Origin: Acidovorax sp.
GTDB taxonomy: Bacteria; Pseudomonadota; Gammaproteobacteria; Burkholderiales; Burkholderiaceae_C
Direction of reading: 5' to 3'
Length of the DNA: 64,000 nucleotides
Assembly: GCA_031277855.1 (NCBI GenBank)
Contig: JAITLO010000047.1
Location: 1-64,000, forward strand
The translations under genes were made by a program, and so were the position numbers. Within the stretch, counting starts at the first letter, position 1, and the number at the start of each line of letters is the position of its first letter. The notes beneath the pieces were generated by a model. The model did not search any database, was not told the DNA's origin, and worked only from the letters and a program-made list of their open reading frames with translations. Shown here piece by piece: positions 26,431 through 34,946 of the stretch.

Positions 26431-26994
26431 ATGAACAAGGCTTTCACCAAAGAATCCGACGGGGATGACGACGACGAGATCGGCGCGCTGCCGCCATTGC
26501 CGGCAGGGGGAAAGAACTACATCACGCCCCGGGGTTACCAGCGCCTGCGCGATGAGCTGCTGGATTTGATCGACAACGAGCGGCCCAAGATCGTCGAAGT
26601 GGTGCACTGGGCGGCCAGCAATGGCGACCGCTCCGAAAACGGCGACTACCTCTACGGCAAAAAAAGGCTGCGCGAGATCGATCGCCGCATCCGCTTTCTG
26701 ACCAAGCGCCTGGAGATTGCCGAAGTGGTGGACCCTGCTGTGCACCATGGCAGCGACCAGGTCTACTTTGGTGCCACCGTGACCTATGTGGACGATGAAG
26801 GCGAAGAACGCACCATCACCATATTGGGCATTGACGAGGCCGACAGTGCCCAGGGCCAGGTCAGCTGGATTGCCCCGGTCTCGCGCGCACTGCTGAAATC
26901 ACGCATAGGCGATGAGGTGCCACTGCCCACGCCTGCGGGTGTGCGCATGCTGGAGGTGCTGGAGGTGCAATACCCCAAGCCGGCCAGTGCATAG
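26431..26994 (+). CDS. greB: Transcription elongation factor GreB
   Basis: 187 residues. GreB rescues backtracked RNA polymerase by stimulating cleavage of the nascent transcript. The N-terminal coiled coil has the acidic tip (AASNGDRSENGDYLYGKKRL), and the C-terminal FKBP-like domain begins around VYFGATVTYVDDEGEERTIT. The GreB motif YGKKRLREIDRRIRFLTKRLE separates it from GreA. The N-terminus carries an extra acidic stretch (ESDGDDDDEIG) before the fold. The start at 26431 is the only reasonable one. It is followed by the minor pilin cluster after 114 bp. Confidence 0.95.
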   Translation: MNKAFTKESDGDDDDEIGALPPLPAGGKNYITPRGYQRLRDELLDLIDNERPKIVEVVHWAASNGDRSENGDYLYGKKRLREIDRRIRFLTKRLEIAEVVDPAVHHGSDQVYFGATVTYVDDEGEERTITILGIDEADSAQGQVSWIAPVSRALLKSRIGDEVPLPTPAGVRMLEVLEVQYPKPASA

Positions 26995-27108
26995 TCAGCC
27001 CAGCAGTCAGTCCGGTCGGGTTGTCCTGGTTTGGGGGCCTGCCGGGCGGTGATTGCAGAAGCGTAAAAGGCGGCAGGACCAGAAAACACCATCGCCATAA
27101 TAGGTCGC

Positions 27109-27708
27109 ATGCGCAGCCCATTATGCTTTGCTGGTCATCTCCGCTATGCAGGCTTCACTTTGCTGGAGGCGCTGCTCACGGTTTTTATTCTTTCCCTGTG
27201 CTTGCTGTTGACAGTACCTGCGCTGCAAGAGTTTTTTATCAAAAGCAAGCTGCGCCGCATTGCCGATGATTTTGTGCAGACGGTCTTCAAGGCCAGAAGC
27301 GCGGCCGTGGGCAAGAATGTTTGCACCACCATGTGCATCAGCAGCAATGTTGACAAGGACTTGCCGGTTTGTAGCAGCAAGGGCGATGCAGACTGGCAGC
27401 CCGGGTGGATGCTCTTTCTAAACCCCGCTTGCGATGCGAATAAAAACACACCGGATACCTCGCAAGACATTATCGAGCTGCGCATGGGTTGGGGTGGGGA
27501 ATATTATTTGCAGTCCCAGTCCGGGGTGAAAAAAATCAATTTCAATGCCCGAGGTGGAAATGCGCTTGCCAATGCCTCGGAATTTGATCTTTACTACCGT
27601 TCTGCCGGCAATGCCCTCAACGATAAATATGGGCTGAATATCTGCCTGGATGCGCTGGGGCGCACGCGTACCATTCCCTCCAGCCGCAGTTGCAGCAATT
27701 ACAAATGA
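27109..27708 (+). CDS. fimT: Minor type IV pilin, GspH/FimT family
   Basis: 199 residues. After a 15-residue leader the prepilin motif reads YAG|FTLLEALLTVFIL with Glu at mature position 5, followed by the hydrophobic N-terminal helix. The C-terminal domain fits GspH/FimT and is rich in Cys (CTTMC, PVC, ACDA, ICLD), suggesting disulfides. PilD should cleave and methylate it, and the protein should join the priming complex of the pilus. The start at 27109 has only a weak ribosome site (AGGT). It is the first gene of the cluster, and pilV begins 7 nt after its stop. Confidence 0.85.
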   Translation: MRSPLCFAGHLRYAGFTLLEALLTVFILSLCLLLTVPALQEFFIKSKLRRIADDFVQTVFKARSAAVGKNVCTTMCISSNVDKDLPVCSSKGDADWQPGWMLFLNPACDANKNTPDTSQDIIELRMGWGGEYYLQSQSGVKKINFNARGGNALANASEFDLYYRSAGNALNDKYGLNICLDALGRTRTIPSSRSCSNYK

Positions 27709-27715
27709 GGTGGAG

Positions 27716-28351
27716 ATGCGGGCCCATTCATATGCTCCACACCAAGCCGGAGGCTCGCTGCTGGAGGTGATGCTGGCCTTGCTGCTGATAGCCGTGGGCC
27801 TGCTGGGCATGGCGGCGTTGCAGGCATCCACGGCGAAATACCGGGTCAATATTCAGGCGCAGGCGGCCGTGGCCCAGTTGGTGTCCGATCTGGCGGAGCG
27901 GATACGCACCAATGCCGGTGCGGCAGGGCCTGGCTTTGGCGTTCCTCAGGGCGGCACCGCTTCGCTGTATATGCTGGAAAGCAGCTGGGCCGACCAGGCC
28001 GGGGCACCGCCAGCCATGGGCAAGGACTGCGACCGCACACCCTGCAGCGCGGCCGAGCGCGCAGGTTTTGACATGGCGCTGTGGCGCCAGCGGGTCAGGG
28101 AATTGCTGCCCCAGGGCGCGGCCGTGGTGCAGGGTGATAGAGCGTCGGGCATAGAGGTGACGCTGATGTGGATGGACAAGGAGCAGCTCAGCGAAACCCG
28201 GGGCCAAGACGGCGGAGGAATCACCAGACAACTGCGCCTGGCGCCGGTGTGCGCGCCAGACGCCGAGCAGGCCATGGTCTACCACTGTTGTCCGGGCCTG
28301 GCCCGGGCGCCTGCGGGCGTACGTTGCTGGCGCATGTCATTTCTGCCGTGA
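27716..28351 (+). CDS. pilV: Minor type IV pilin PilV
   Basis: 211 residues. The prepilin motif is QAG|GSLLEVMLALLLIAVGL with Glu5; the first mature residue would be Gly rather than the usual Phe or Met. The rest has the PilV pattern GLLGMAALQASTAKYRVNIQ and a C-terminal domain with paired Cys (CDRTPC, YHCCPG). It should help initiate pilus assembly with the other minor pilins. I chose the ATG at 27716 (AGGTGGAG just before it) over in-frame starts that overlap fimT. Gap to pilW: 6 nt. Confidence 0.85.
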   Translation: MRAHSYAPHQAGGSLLEVMLALLLIAVGLLGMAALQASTAKYRVNIQAQAAVAQLVSDLAERIRTNAGAAGPGFGVPQGGTASLYMLESSWADQAGAPPAMGKDCDRTPCSAAERAGFDMALWRQRVRELLPQGAAVVQGDRASGIEVTLMWMDKEQLSETRGQDGGGITRQLRLAPVCAPDAEQAMVYHCCPGLARAPAGVRCWRMSFLP

Positions 28352-28357
28352 TCCACC

Positions 28358-29431
28358 ATGGTGCAAAGATCAGCCATGCACAGCGCACATGCCAAGCACC
28401 AGCAGCAGGGCCTGAGCTTGGTGGAGCTGATGGTGGCCATGGTCATCGCTTTGCTGGTGGTGTGGGCGGCCACCGCGGTGTATCTGCACTCCGCCAGCCA
28501 GCAGCGTGCCCAGGAGCGGCGCAGTACAGCCCAGGAGGCGGGCGCATTGGCCATGGACTTGCTGGGCCGCGATATCCTGAATGCCGGCTTTTACCCGGCC
28601 AGCTTTGCGTCCAGCACCGTCGATGTCAGCCAGGCGGGTGGCTATGACAGCTATCCGCCGCTGGAGTCTGCTGTGCGCAAAGACAGCGACTGGCAGAACC
28701 AGGCCCAGGGCTGGCCGCCTCTGGCTTATAGGGCGGGCGTTTATGGCTGTGATGGCGGGGAGTTCAATGTGCAGACCGCCAGCTGCCCTGCAGCAGATGC
28801 CAGTCAGCCCGACAGCCTGGTGGTGAATTACTTCAGTGCCGATGCCATGGGCGATAGCGGCAGCCGCAAGGATTGCACGGGTTCGGCCGTGGACAACGAC
28901 CCCAGCAACAAATACCGGACCAATGCCGGCAAAAAGCTGAACCAGCCTCCGTTGCAGCCGCTGTTTGTCTCCAACCGCTATGCGCTGCGCGATCTGAAGA
29001 ATTTTGTCGACCAGCAGGATATGGCCACCAAGAGCCTGGTCTGCTCGGGCAATGGCATGAGCGCCTTCGGTAATCCCGGCATTTACCAGCCCATGGTTGC
29101 GGGCTTCAAGGACATGCGCTTTCGCTACGGCGTGTATTCCAGCGCTGCCGCTACCTTTCCCGACCGGTTTTATTCCGCCGCAGAAGTCAGCGCCATGCCG
29201 GCGGTGGGCATCAACGGGCAGGCCTATACGGGCTGGCAGCGGGTCAGCGCGGTCAAGGTTTGCATACTCATCCAATCCCAGGGCAGTGCGGTGCGGCTGG
29301 AGAGCTCGGCAGGCCAGGCCATGCGCTATCTGGATTGTGACGACAGGCCGCAGACCCTGCCTGCTGGCCAGTGGGTGCAGCGCCTGGTGCAGGTTTTTGG
29401 GGTGCGCAATGCGTTGCAGCAAAGCTATTGA
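28358..29431 (+). CDS. pilW: Minor type IV pilin PilW
   Basis: 357 residues. The prepilin motif is QQG|LSLVELMVAMVIALLVV with Glu5. The helix continues as RRSTAQEAGALAMDLLGRDI and the C-terminal half is large, as usual for PilW. Cysteines occur in pairs (YGCDGG, ASCPA). The start at 28358 is uncertain; 28376 (MHSAHAKHQQQG) would give a shorter, more usual leader. It overlaps pilX by 23 nt, so the two are translationally coupled. Confidence 0.85.
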   Translation: MVQRSAMHSAHAKHQQQGLSLVELMVAMVIALLVVWAATAVYLHSASQQRAQERRSTAQEAGALAMDLLGRDILNAGFYPASFASSTVDVSQAGGYDSYPPLESAVRKDSDWQNQAQGWPPLAYRAGVYGCDGGEFNVQTASCPAADASQPDSLVVNYFSADAMGDSGSRKDCTGSAVDNDPSNKYRTNAGKKLNQPPLQPLFVSNRYALRDLKNFVDQQDMATKSLVCSGNGMSAFGNPGIYQPMVAGFKDMRFRYGVYSSAAATFPDRFYSAAEVSAMPAVGINGQAYTGWQRVSAVKVCILIQSQGSAVRLESSAGQAMRYLDCDDRPQTLPAGQWVQRLVQVFGVRNALQQSY

Positions 29432-30227
29432 GTGGCGCACCTGCGCTGCCCATGGATGCTCGCAGCGCGGACTGGCTTTGATGGTGGTCTTGCTGCTGTT
29501 GCTGCTGACCAGTGCCATCAGTGTGTGGGGCGTCAAGCAATCCCTTTTTTCCGAGCAGCTGGCGCGCAACCAGCTGGACCATGTCGCTGCGCGCGAGGCC
29601 GCAGAAACCGCCTTGCGCGATGCCGAGCGCGACCTGCTCAATCCCGGTGTGGCCTTGCGGGCCAATGCCTCTTGCAGCCGCGGCGTGGCGGCCATCACGC
29701 CGGCGGACTTCAGTGCTGATTGCAGCCGTGGTCTGTGCGCGCTCAGCGATGTGGCCTATGCGGCCATGGATTGGAACAAGTCCAGCGGTGGAGAGGTCTG
29801 GTGGCCCTCGGCCAAGGGTGGCAAGTGGAATAACAACTTTGCGCAAAAACCCGGCCGCGTGCCTGCCAGCGCCGGTCGCTGCAATTTCTCGGGTGGCGTG
29901 CCTCTGGGAACTTTTACCGGCGCCGCGCCGGTCAAGGGTGTGGCCCGTCAGTCCGAATACCTGGTGGAGTATTTCCGGCGCAAAAAACTGCGCATCAACC
30001 AGCAGGAGTCGCAGGCGATTGCCGGTGACGGCAATGCCTTGTCATGGTCTGCCATGTACCGCATCACGGCACGGGGCTTTGGCTATTCGATGCAAACCCA
30101 GGTGGTGCTGCAAACCGTGGTATTCCCCGATGCGCAGCAGCCGGCGGCGGGCCAGGGCATGGCCGACAGCACGGCGCCGCGCCTGCAGTGGCGGGAGGTT
30201 CCCGGCCTGCGCACCTACCCCGATTAG
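29409..30227 (+). CDS. pilX: Type IV pilus assembly protein PilX
   Basis: 272 residues. The N-terminus GCSQRG|LALMVVLLLLLLTSAI is a prepilin-like signal, but position 5 of the mature chain is Val, not Glu. That is usual for PilX/GspK-like tip pilins, which lack Glu5. The body has the PilX pattern FSEQLARNQLDHVAAREAAETALRDAERDLL. It should cap or prime the fibre tip with the other minor pilins. The start at 29409 lies inside the end of pilW (23-nt overlap). In other genomes pilY1 comes next; here pilE follows after 17 nt. Confidence 0.82.
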   Translation: MRCSKAIEWRTCAAHGCSQRGLALMVVLLLLLLTSAISVWGVKQSLFSEQLARNQLDHVAAREAAETALRDAERDLLNPGVALRANASCSRGVAAITPADFSADCSRGLCALSDVAYAAMDWNKSSGGEVWWPSAKGGKWNNNFAQKPGRVPASAGRCNFSGGVPLGTFTGAAPVKGVARQSEYLVEYFRRKKLRINQQESQAIAGDGNALSWSAMYRITARGFGYSMQTQVVLQTVVFPDAQQPAAGQGMADSTAPRLQWREVPGLRTYPD

Positions 30228-30244
30228 CCACAGGAGCCAGCGCC

Positions 30245-30721
30245 ATGTCTTCTTCCCCGCAACGCGGTTTCACGCTGATAGAGCTGATGATGGTGGTGGT
30301 CATTGTTGGCGCGCTGGCTGCCTTGGCCTACCCTAGCTATGCCGAACACCTGGCCCAATCCAGGCGTGTGGCCATGACGGCCGTGCTGGCCCAGGGGCAG
30401 CAGTGGCTTGAGCGTTTTTATAGCGAGAACTTCAGCTACTACCAGGTGCGGGGCAGCACGGCCTTGGCCGTGGACGGCTTTCCGCCCTCGCTGGCGCAGT
30501 CTCCAGCGCCGGGTGAGGGCGTGGCGCACTACACACTGGAGTTGAGCGTGGATGTCAGGCAACCCGAGGCCTATGGCCTGAAGGCGCTGCGGGCGGGTGC
30601 CATGGCGGCCGACCGCTGCGGTGATTACCGCATTGACCAGTACGGTCGCAAAACCCTGGAGAATTACGATAGCAGCCGCTTTGCCGATGCAAAGCAGGCC
30701 ATGGCTTATTGCTGGAAATAG
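30245..30721 (+). CDS. pilE: Type IV pilin PilE-like minor pilin
   Basis: 158 residues. The very short leader and strong motif SPQRG|FTLIELMMVVVIVGAL with Glu5 mark a type IVa pilin. The C-terminal domain has a Cys pair (DRCGDYRI and AYCWK) placed like the D-loop disulfide of PilE-like minor pilins. The ATG at 30245 follows CAGGAG. It is the last gene of the cluster; ribD starts 54 bp later. Which protein forms the fibre body cannot be decided here, since a major pilin gene may lie elsewhere. Confidence 0.87.
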   Translation: MSSSPQRGFTLIELMMVVVIVGALAALAYPSYAEHLAQSRRVAMTAVLAQGQQWLERFYSENFSYYQVRGSTALAVDGFPPSLAQSPAPGEGVAHYTLELSVDVRQPEAYGLKALRAGAMAADRCGDYRIDQYGRKTLENYDSSRFADAKQAMAYCWK

Positions 30722-30775
30722 AGCATCTCAAGCATCTCTCCGGCGGGCCTGGTCGCAGAAGAACAAAGGATAGAT

Positions 30776-31900
30776 ATGCAGGCAGCCGCCGCAGCACAGG
30801 CCAGCAGCCGCTGGATGGACAGAGCATTGGACTTGGCCGAGCAGGCGCTTTACCGCACCTCACCCAACCCTCGTGTGGGCTGTGTGCTGGTGGATGCACG
30901 AGGGCAGGTGATTGGCGAAGGCGCCACCCAACGTGCTGGTGGCCCGCATGCCGAGATCATGGCCTTGCGTGATGCCCAGGCCCGTGGCCATGCGGCGCTT
31001 GGCGCCACGGCCTATGTCACGCTGGAGCCCTGTGCCCACACCGGCCGCACAGGGCCTTGTTGTGTGGCCCTGGCACAGGCCGGCGTGGCCAAGGTCTATG
31101 CCGCGCTGCTGGATCCCAACCCCCGCGTGGCAGGCCAGGGCGTGGCCTATCTGCGCAGCCAGGGTGTGGAGGTCGAAGTCGGCCTGGGGGCGGAGCGTGC
31201 CCGCGAGCTGAACCTGGGTTTTTTGAGCCGCATGGTGCGCGGCCAGCCCTGGGTGCGCATGAAGGCTGCCACCTCGCTGGATGGCAAAACCGCTTTGCCC
31301 AATGGCGTCAGCCAATGGATCACGGGCGAGGCCGCGCGCAATGACGGCCAGCAATGGCGGGCCCGTGCCTGCGCCATCCTCACCGGCGTGGGCACGGTGC
31401 TGGCCGACAATCCGCGCCTGGATGTGCGCAGCATGGTCACCGAACGCCAGCCGCGGCTGGTGATTGCCGACAGCCAGCTACGCACCCCGCCCGATGGCGC
31501 CCTGTTTGCTGCCGAGCGCCAGGTGCTGATCTATACCGCTCGGGCCGACGCACCCCAGGCTGCAGCCCTGCAGCAGCGGGGCGCGGTGCTGGTGGAGATG
31601 CCGGATGCGCAGGGCCGGGTGGATATCCCCGCCATGCTGAGCGACCTGGCGCGGCGCGAGGTCAACGAGCTGCATGTGGAGGCAGGCGCCGTGTTCAACG
31701 GCGCGCTGTTGGCCAGCGGCATGCTGGACGAGCTGCTGCTCTACCTGGCGCCCAGCCTGCTGGGCATGGGCGCGGACATGGCGCAATGGGGGCCGTTGAC
31801 CGACCTGGCCCAGCGCGTGCCGCTGGGCTTTCAGGACGTGCGCCAGGTGGGGGCTGATCTGCGCGTGCTGGCGCGGGTGCCGGGGCGGGACCGGTTTTGA
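30776..31900 (+). CDS. ribD: Riboflavin biosynthesis deaminase/reductase RibD
   Basis: A bifunctional cytoplasmic enzyme for two early steps of riboflavin synthesis. The N-terminal cytidine-deaminase-like domain has the zinc motif His58-A-Glu60 (GGPHAEI) and Cys86/Cys95 (EPCAHTGRTGPC). The C-terminal reductase domain begins near residue 160 (PWVRMKAATSLDGKTALPNG) and ends with the NADPH-binding region (EVNELHVEAGAVFNGALL). 374 residues, normal for the family. The start at 30776 has AAGGA 6 nt upstream. No other rib gene follows; rpsO comes next with its own promoter. Confidence 0.95.
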   Translation: MQAAAAAQASSRWMDRALDLAEQALYRTSPNPRVGCVLVDARGQVIGEGATQRAGGPHAEIMALRDAQARGHAALGATAYVTLEPCAHTGRTGPCCVALAQAGVAKVYAALLDPNPRVAGQGVAYLRSQGVEVEVGLGAERARELNLGFLSRMVRGQPWVRMKAATSLDGKTALPNGVSQWITGEAARNDGQQWRARACAILTGVGTVLADNPRLDVRSMVTERQPRLVIADSQLRTPPDGALFAAERQVLIYTARADAPQAAALQQRGAVLVEMPDAQGRVDIPAMLSDLARREVNELHVEAGAVFNGALLASGMLDELLLYLAPSLLGMGADMAQWGPLTDLAQRVPLGFQDVRQVGADLRVLARVPGRDRF

Positions 31901-31946
31901 GCTGTAAGCCCATGGTTCCCGTGTGAGGCGGTGTAATACGGCCTGT

Positions 31947-31955
31947 TGCTATAAT
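31947..31955 (+). promoter_or_regulatory. Extended -10 promoter for rpsO-pnp
   Basis: TGCTATAAT, an extended -10 element about 100 nt before the rpsO start, in the ribD-rpsO gap. The -35 region is poor, as expected for extended -10 promoters. Confidence 0.65.
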
Positions 31956-32056
31956 CACAGGGTTTTGCATGGTGCAAGACGCACGCCGGAGCCTTTCCAG
32001 CCCTGGCGCAAGTAACCAAAAGATGGCCAAGTGCTGTCTTTCTACAAGGAAAAATC

Positions 32057-32323
32057 ATGATCGCTGCCTCCAAAAAGGCTGAAGTTGTCAAGGCCAACGC
32101 CCGTTCCGAAAACGACACCGGTAGCCCCGAAGTGCAAGTGGCCCTGCTGACCGCTCGCATCAACGAGCTGACTCCCCACTTCAAGGCAAACGCCAAGGAC
32201 CACCACGGTCGCCGCGGCCTGCTGCGCATGGTGAGCCGTCGTCGCAAGCTGCTGGACTACCTGAAGTCCAAGGACGCGGACCGTTACACCGCCCTGATCG
32301 CCAAGCTGGGCCTGCGTAAGTAA
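32057..32323 (+). CDS. rpsO: 30S ribosomal protein S15
   Basis: 88 residues, normal length. S15 binds 16S rRNA early in assembly of the 30S platform. Family motifs: [40 protein letters not shown] and the C-terminal [12 protein letters not shown]. The ribosome site is AAGGA. A 100-nt leader separates it from the promoter and could hold an S15 autoregulatory structure, which I did not resolve. A hairpin follows, then pnp, the usual neighbour. Confidence 0.98.
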   Translation: MIAASKKAEVVKANARSENDTGSPEVQVALLTARINELTPHFKANAKDHHGRRGLLRMVSRRRKLLDYLKSKDADRYTALIAKLGLRK

Positions 32324-32340
32324 GCACAGTGCAAGATCGG

Positions 32341-32376
32341 AACGCCTGAGTTAGCGCGCTAGCTCAGGCGTTTTTT
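32341..32376 (+). terminator. Hairpin between rpsO and pnp
   Basis: AACGCCTGAG (32341-32350) pairs with CTCAGGCGTT (32363-32372), with further pairing in the AGTTAGC/GCTAGCT interior, and is followed by a T-run. It probably terminates part of the rpsO transcripts. Confidence 0.85.
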
Positions 32377-32430
32377 ACTTTGGAGTTTGTGCAAACAGAG
32401 CGAAGCTGTGTCATTCCACCAGCCCACGGG

Positions 32431-32475
32431 CTATCAAAAAAGATAGCTGAATGTGCGCTTGTGGAATGGCATCGT
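32431..32475 (+). repeat. Small interspersed repeat (AGCTGC family)
   Basis: CTATCAAAAAAGATAGCTGA, then ATGTGCGCTTGTGG. It has the A-run, TAGCTG, TGCGCTTG pattern of the other copies. It lies in the leader of pnp. Confidence 0.5.
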
Positions 32476-32540
32476 GTTCTGTTTAGCCTCCAAACCATTG
32501 CTGCAAAAGCTATTGCAGCTGCATAACTAGGAGTACACAT

Positions 32541-34781
32541 ATGACGATGTTCAACAAAGTCACCAAGACCTTCCAATGGGGCCAGCACACGGTCACCATG
32601 GAAACCGGCGAAATCGCTCGCCAAGCCTCCGGCGCCGTGCTGGTCAACATCGATGACACCGTGGTGCTGGCCACCGTGGTGGGTTCCAAGATTGCCAAGG
32701 CCGGCCAGGACTTCTTCCCGCTGACCGTGGACTACATCGAGAAGACCTACGCCGCAGGCAAGATCCCCGGCAGCTTCTTCAAGCGCGAAGCCAAGCCTTC
32801 CGAGCTGGAAACCCTGACCAGCCGCCTGATCGACCGCCCCATCCGCCCCCTGTTCCCCGAAGGCTTCTACAACGATGTGCACGTGGTCATCCACACCATC
32901 TCGTTGAACCCCGAAGTCGACGCCGACATCGCTGCCATGATCGCCGTCTCCGCCGCTCTGTCGGTGTCGGGCATTCCTTTCAACGGCCCCATCGGTGCTG
33001 CCCGCGTGGGTTACATCAATGGCGAGTACGTGCTCAACCCCGGTCAGACCCAGCGCAAGGATTCGCAAATGGATCTGGTGGTGGCTGGCACCGAAGCCGC
33101 CGTGCTGATGGTGGAGTCCGAAGCCCTGCAACTGTCCGAAGAAGTGATGCTGGGTGCCGTGGTGTTTGGCCACGAGCAAGGCCAGATCGCCATCAACGCC
33201 ATCCATGAGCTGGTGCGTGAAGGCGGCAAGCCCGCATGGGACTGGACCGCTCCCGCCAAGGACGAAGCCCTGATCGCCAAGGTGGCCGAGCTGGGCGAAG
33301 CCAAGCTGCGCGCTGCCTACCAAGAGCGCAACAAGCAAGTGCGTACCCTGGCTTGCCGTACTGCCTACGCTGATGTGAAGGCCGCACTGACCGAGCAAGG
33401 CGTGGCCTTTGACGGCGTCAAGGTCGACGGCATGCTGTTCGACATCGAAGCGCGCATTGTGCGCTCGCAGATCCTGGCCGGTGAGCCCCGCATCGACGGT
33501 CGCGACACCCGCACCGTGCGCCCCATCGAGATCCGCAACTCCGTGCTGCCCCGCACCCACGGCTCGGCCCTGTTCACCCGTGGTGAAACCCAGGCCCTGG
33601 TGATCTCCACCCTGGGCACCGAGCGTGATGCACAGCGCATCGACGCCCTGGCCGGCGAGTTCGAAGACCGCTTCCTGTTCCACTACAACATGCCTCCCTT
33701 TGCCACCGGCGAAGTGGGCCGCATGGGTTCGACCAAGCGCCGCGAAATCGGCCACGGCCGTCTGGCCAAGCGCGCCCTGGCTGCCTGCCTGCCGAGCAAG
33801 GAAGAATTCCCCTACACCATCCGCGTGGTGTCGGAAATCACCGAGTCCAACGGCTCCTCGTCCATGGCTTCGGTCTGCGGCGGCTGCCTGTCCATGATGG
33901 ACGCCGGCGTGCCCATGAAGGCCCACGTGGCCGGCATCGCCATGGGTCTGATCAAGGAAGACAACAAGTTCGCCGTGCTGACCGACATCCTGGGTGACGA
34001 AGATCACCTGGGTGATATGGACTTCAAGGTGGCAGGCACCACCAATGGCATCACCGCCCTGCAGATGGACATCAAGATCCAGGGCATCACCAAGGAAATC
34101 ATGCAAGTCGCCCTGGCCCAGGCCAAGGAAGCGCGCATGCACATCCTGGGCAAGATGCAAGACGCCATGGGCGAAGCCAAGGCCGAGATCTCGTCCTTTG
34201 CGCCCAAGCTCTACACCATGAAGATCAACCCCGAGAAGATCCGTGACGTGATCGGTAAGGGCGGCGCCACCATTCGTGCGCTGACCGAAGAGACCGGCAC
34301 CCAGATCAACATCGAGGAAGACGGCACCATCACCATCGCTTCCAGCGATGCCGCCAAGGCCGACGAGGCCAAGAAGCGCATCGAGCAGATCACCGCCGAA
34401 GTCGAAATCGGCAAGGTCTACGAAGGCCCGATCACCAAGATCCTGGACTTCGGCGCCCTGGTGAACCTGCTGCCTGGCAAGGATGGTCTGCTGCACATCA
34501 GCCAGATCGCCCACGAGCGCGTGGAAAAGGTCACCGACTACCTGCAAGAAGGCCAGATCGTCAAGGTCAAGGTCATGGAAACCGACGACAAGGGCCGCAT
34601 CAAGCTGTCCATGAAGGTTCTGGCCGAGCGTCCTGCAGGCATGGAGCGCAGCGAGCGCCCTGCACCTGCCGAGCGTGAGCCCCGTGCTCCCCGTCAGCCG
34701 CGCGAATCCCGCGAGCCCCGTGCTCCCCGCGAATCGCAGGACGACGTGGAACAGCAGCAGCAGCAACAACAGCAGCAATAA
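32541..34781 (+). CDS. pnp: Polynucleotide phosphorylase
   Basis: 746 residues. This 3'-5' phosphorolytic exoribonuclease works in mRNA decay as a trimer. Two RNase PH-like domains (about 10-225 and 315-550) flank a helical linker. A KH domain follows near 560-620 ([20 protein letters not shown]) and then an S1 domain near 625-695 ([20 protein letters not shown]). The remaining tail is odd: about 40 residues rich in Arg, Pro and Glu ([17 protein letters not shown]), ending in nine glutamines. The start at 32541 follows TAGGAG with 8 nt spacing. Confidence 0.97.
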   Translation: MTMFNKVTKTFQWGQHTVTMETGEIARQASGAVLVNIDDTVVLATVVGSKIAKAGQDFFPLTVDYIEKTYAAGKIPGSFFKREAKPSELETLTSRLIDRPIRPLFPEGFYNDVHVVIHTISLNPEVDADIAAMIAVSAALSVSGIPFNGPIGAARVGYINGEYVLNPGQTQRKDSQMDLVVAGTEAAVLMVESEALQLSEEVMLGAVVFGHEQGQIAINAIHELVREGGKPAWDWTAPAKDEALIAKVAELGEAKLRAAYQERNKQVRTLACRTAYADVKAALTEQGVAFDGVKVDGMLFDIEARIVRSQILAGEPRIDGRDTRTVRPIEIRNSVLPRTHGSALFTRGETQALVISTLGTERDAQRIDALAGEFEDRFLFHYNMPPFATGEVGRMGSTKRREIGHGRLAKRALAACLPSKEEFPYTIRVVSEITESNGSSSMASVCGGCLSMMDAGVPMKAHVAGIAMGLIKEDNKFAVLTDILGDEDHLGDMDFKVAGTTNGITALQMDIKIQGITKEIMQVALAQAKEARMHILGKMQDAMGEAKAEISSFAPKLYTMKINPEKIRDVIGKGGATIRALTEETGTQINIEEDGTITIASSDAAKADEAKKRIEQITAEVEIGKVYEGPITKILDFGALVNLLPGKDGLLHISQIAHERVEKVTDYLQEGQIVKVKVMETDDKGRIKLSMKVLAERPAGMERSERPAPAEREPRAPRQPRESREPRAPRESQDDVEQQQQQQQQQ

Positions 34782-34862
34782 GCTGTCTGCGTGACGCGCC
34801 GCGCAGCGGCGCTGTCGCGGGTCATGGAGGCTGCCAGTGCGTGCAGTCATCCATGGCTTGGT

Positions 34863-34920
34863 CATCAAAAAAATGAGCTGCTGTCGCTTGCCCCATGGGC
34901 ATTGGCGATGGTTTTGCCAG
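34863..34920 (+). repeat. Small interspersed repeat (AGCTGC family)
   Basis: CATCAAAAAAATGAGCTGCT, GTCGCTTG, then GCATTGGCGATGG. It is one of the clearer copies of the dispersed element and lies just upstream of the quinone oxidoreductase gene. Confidence 0.55.
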
Positions 34921-34946
34921 CAATTTGTAAAGGACATGCGCACAGC

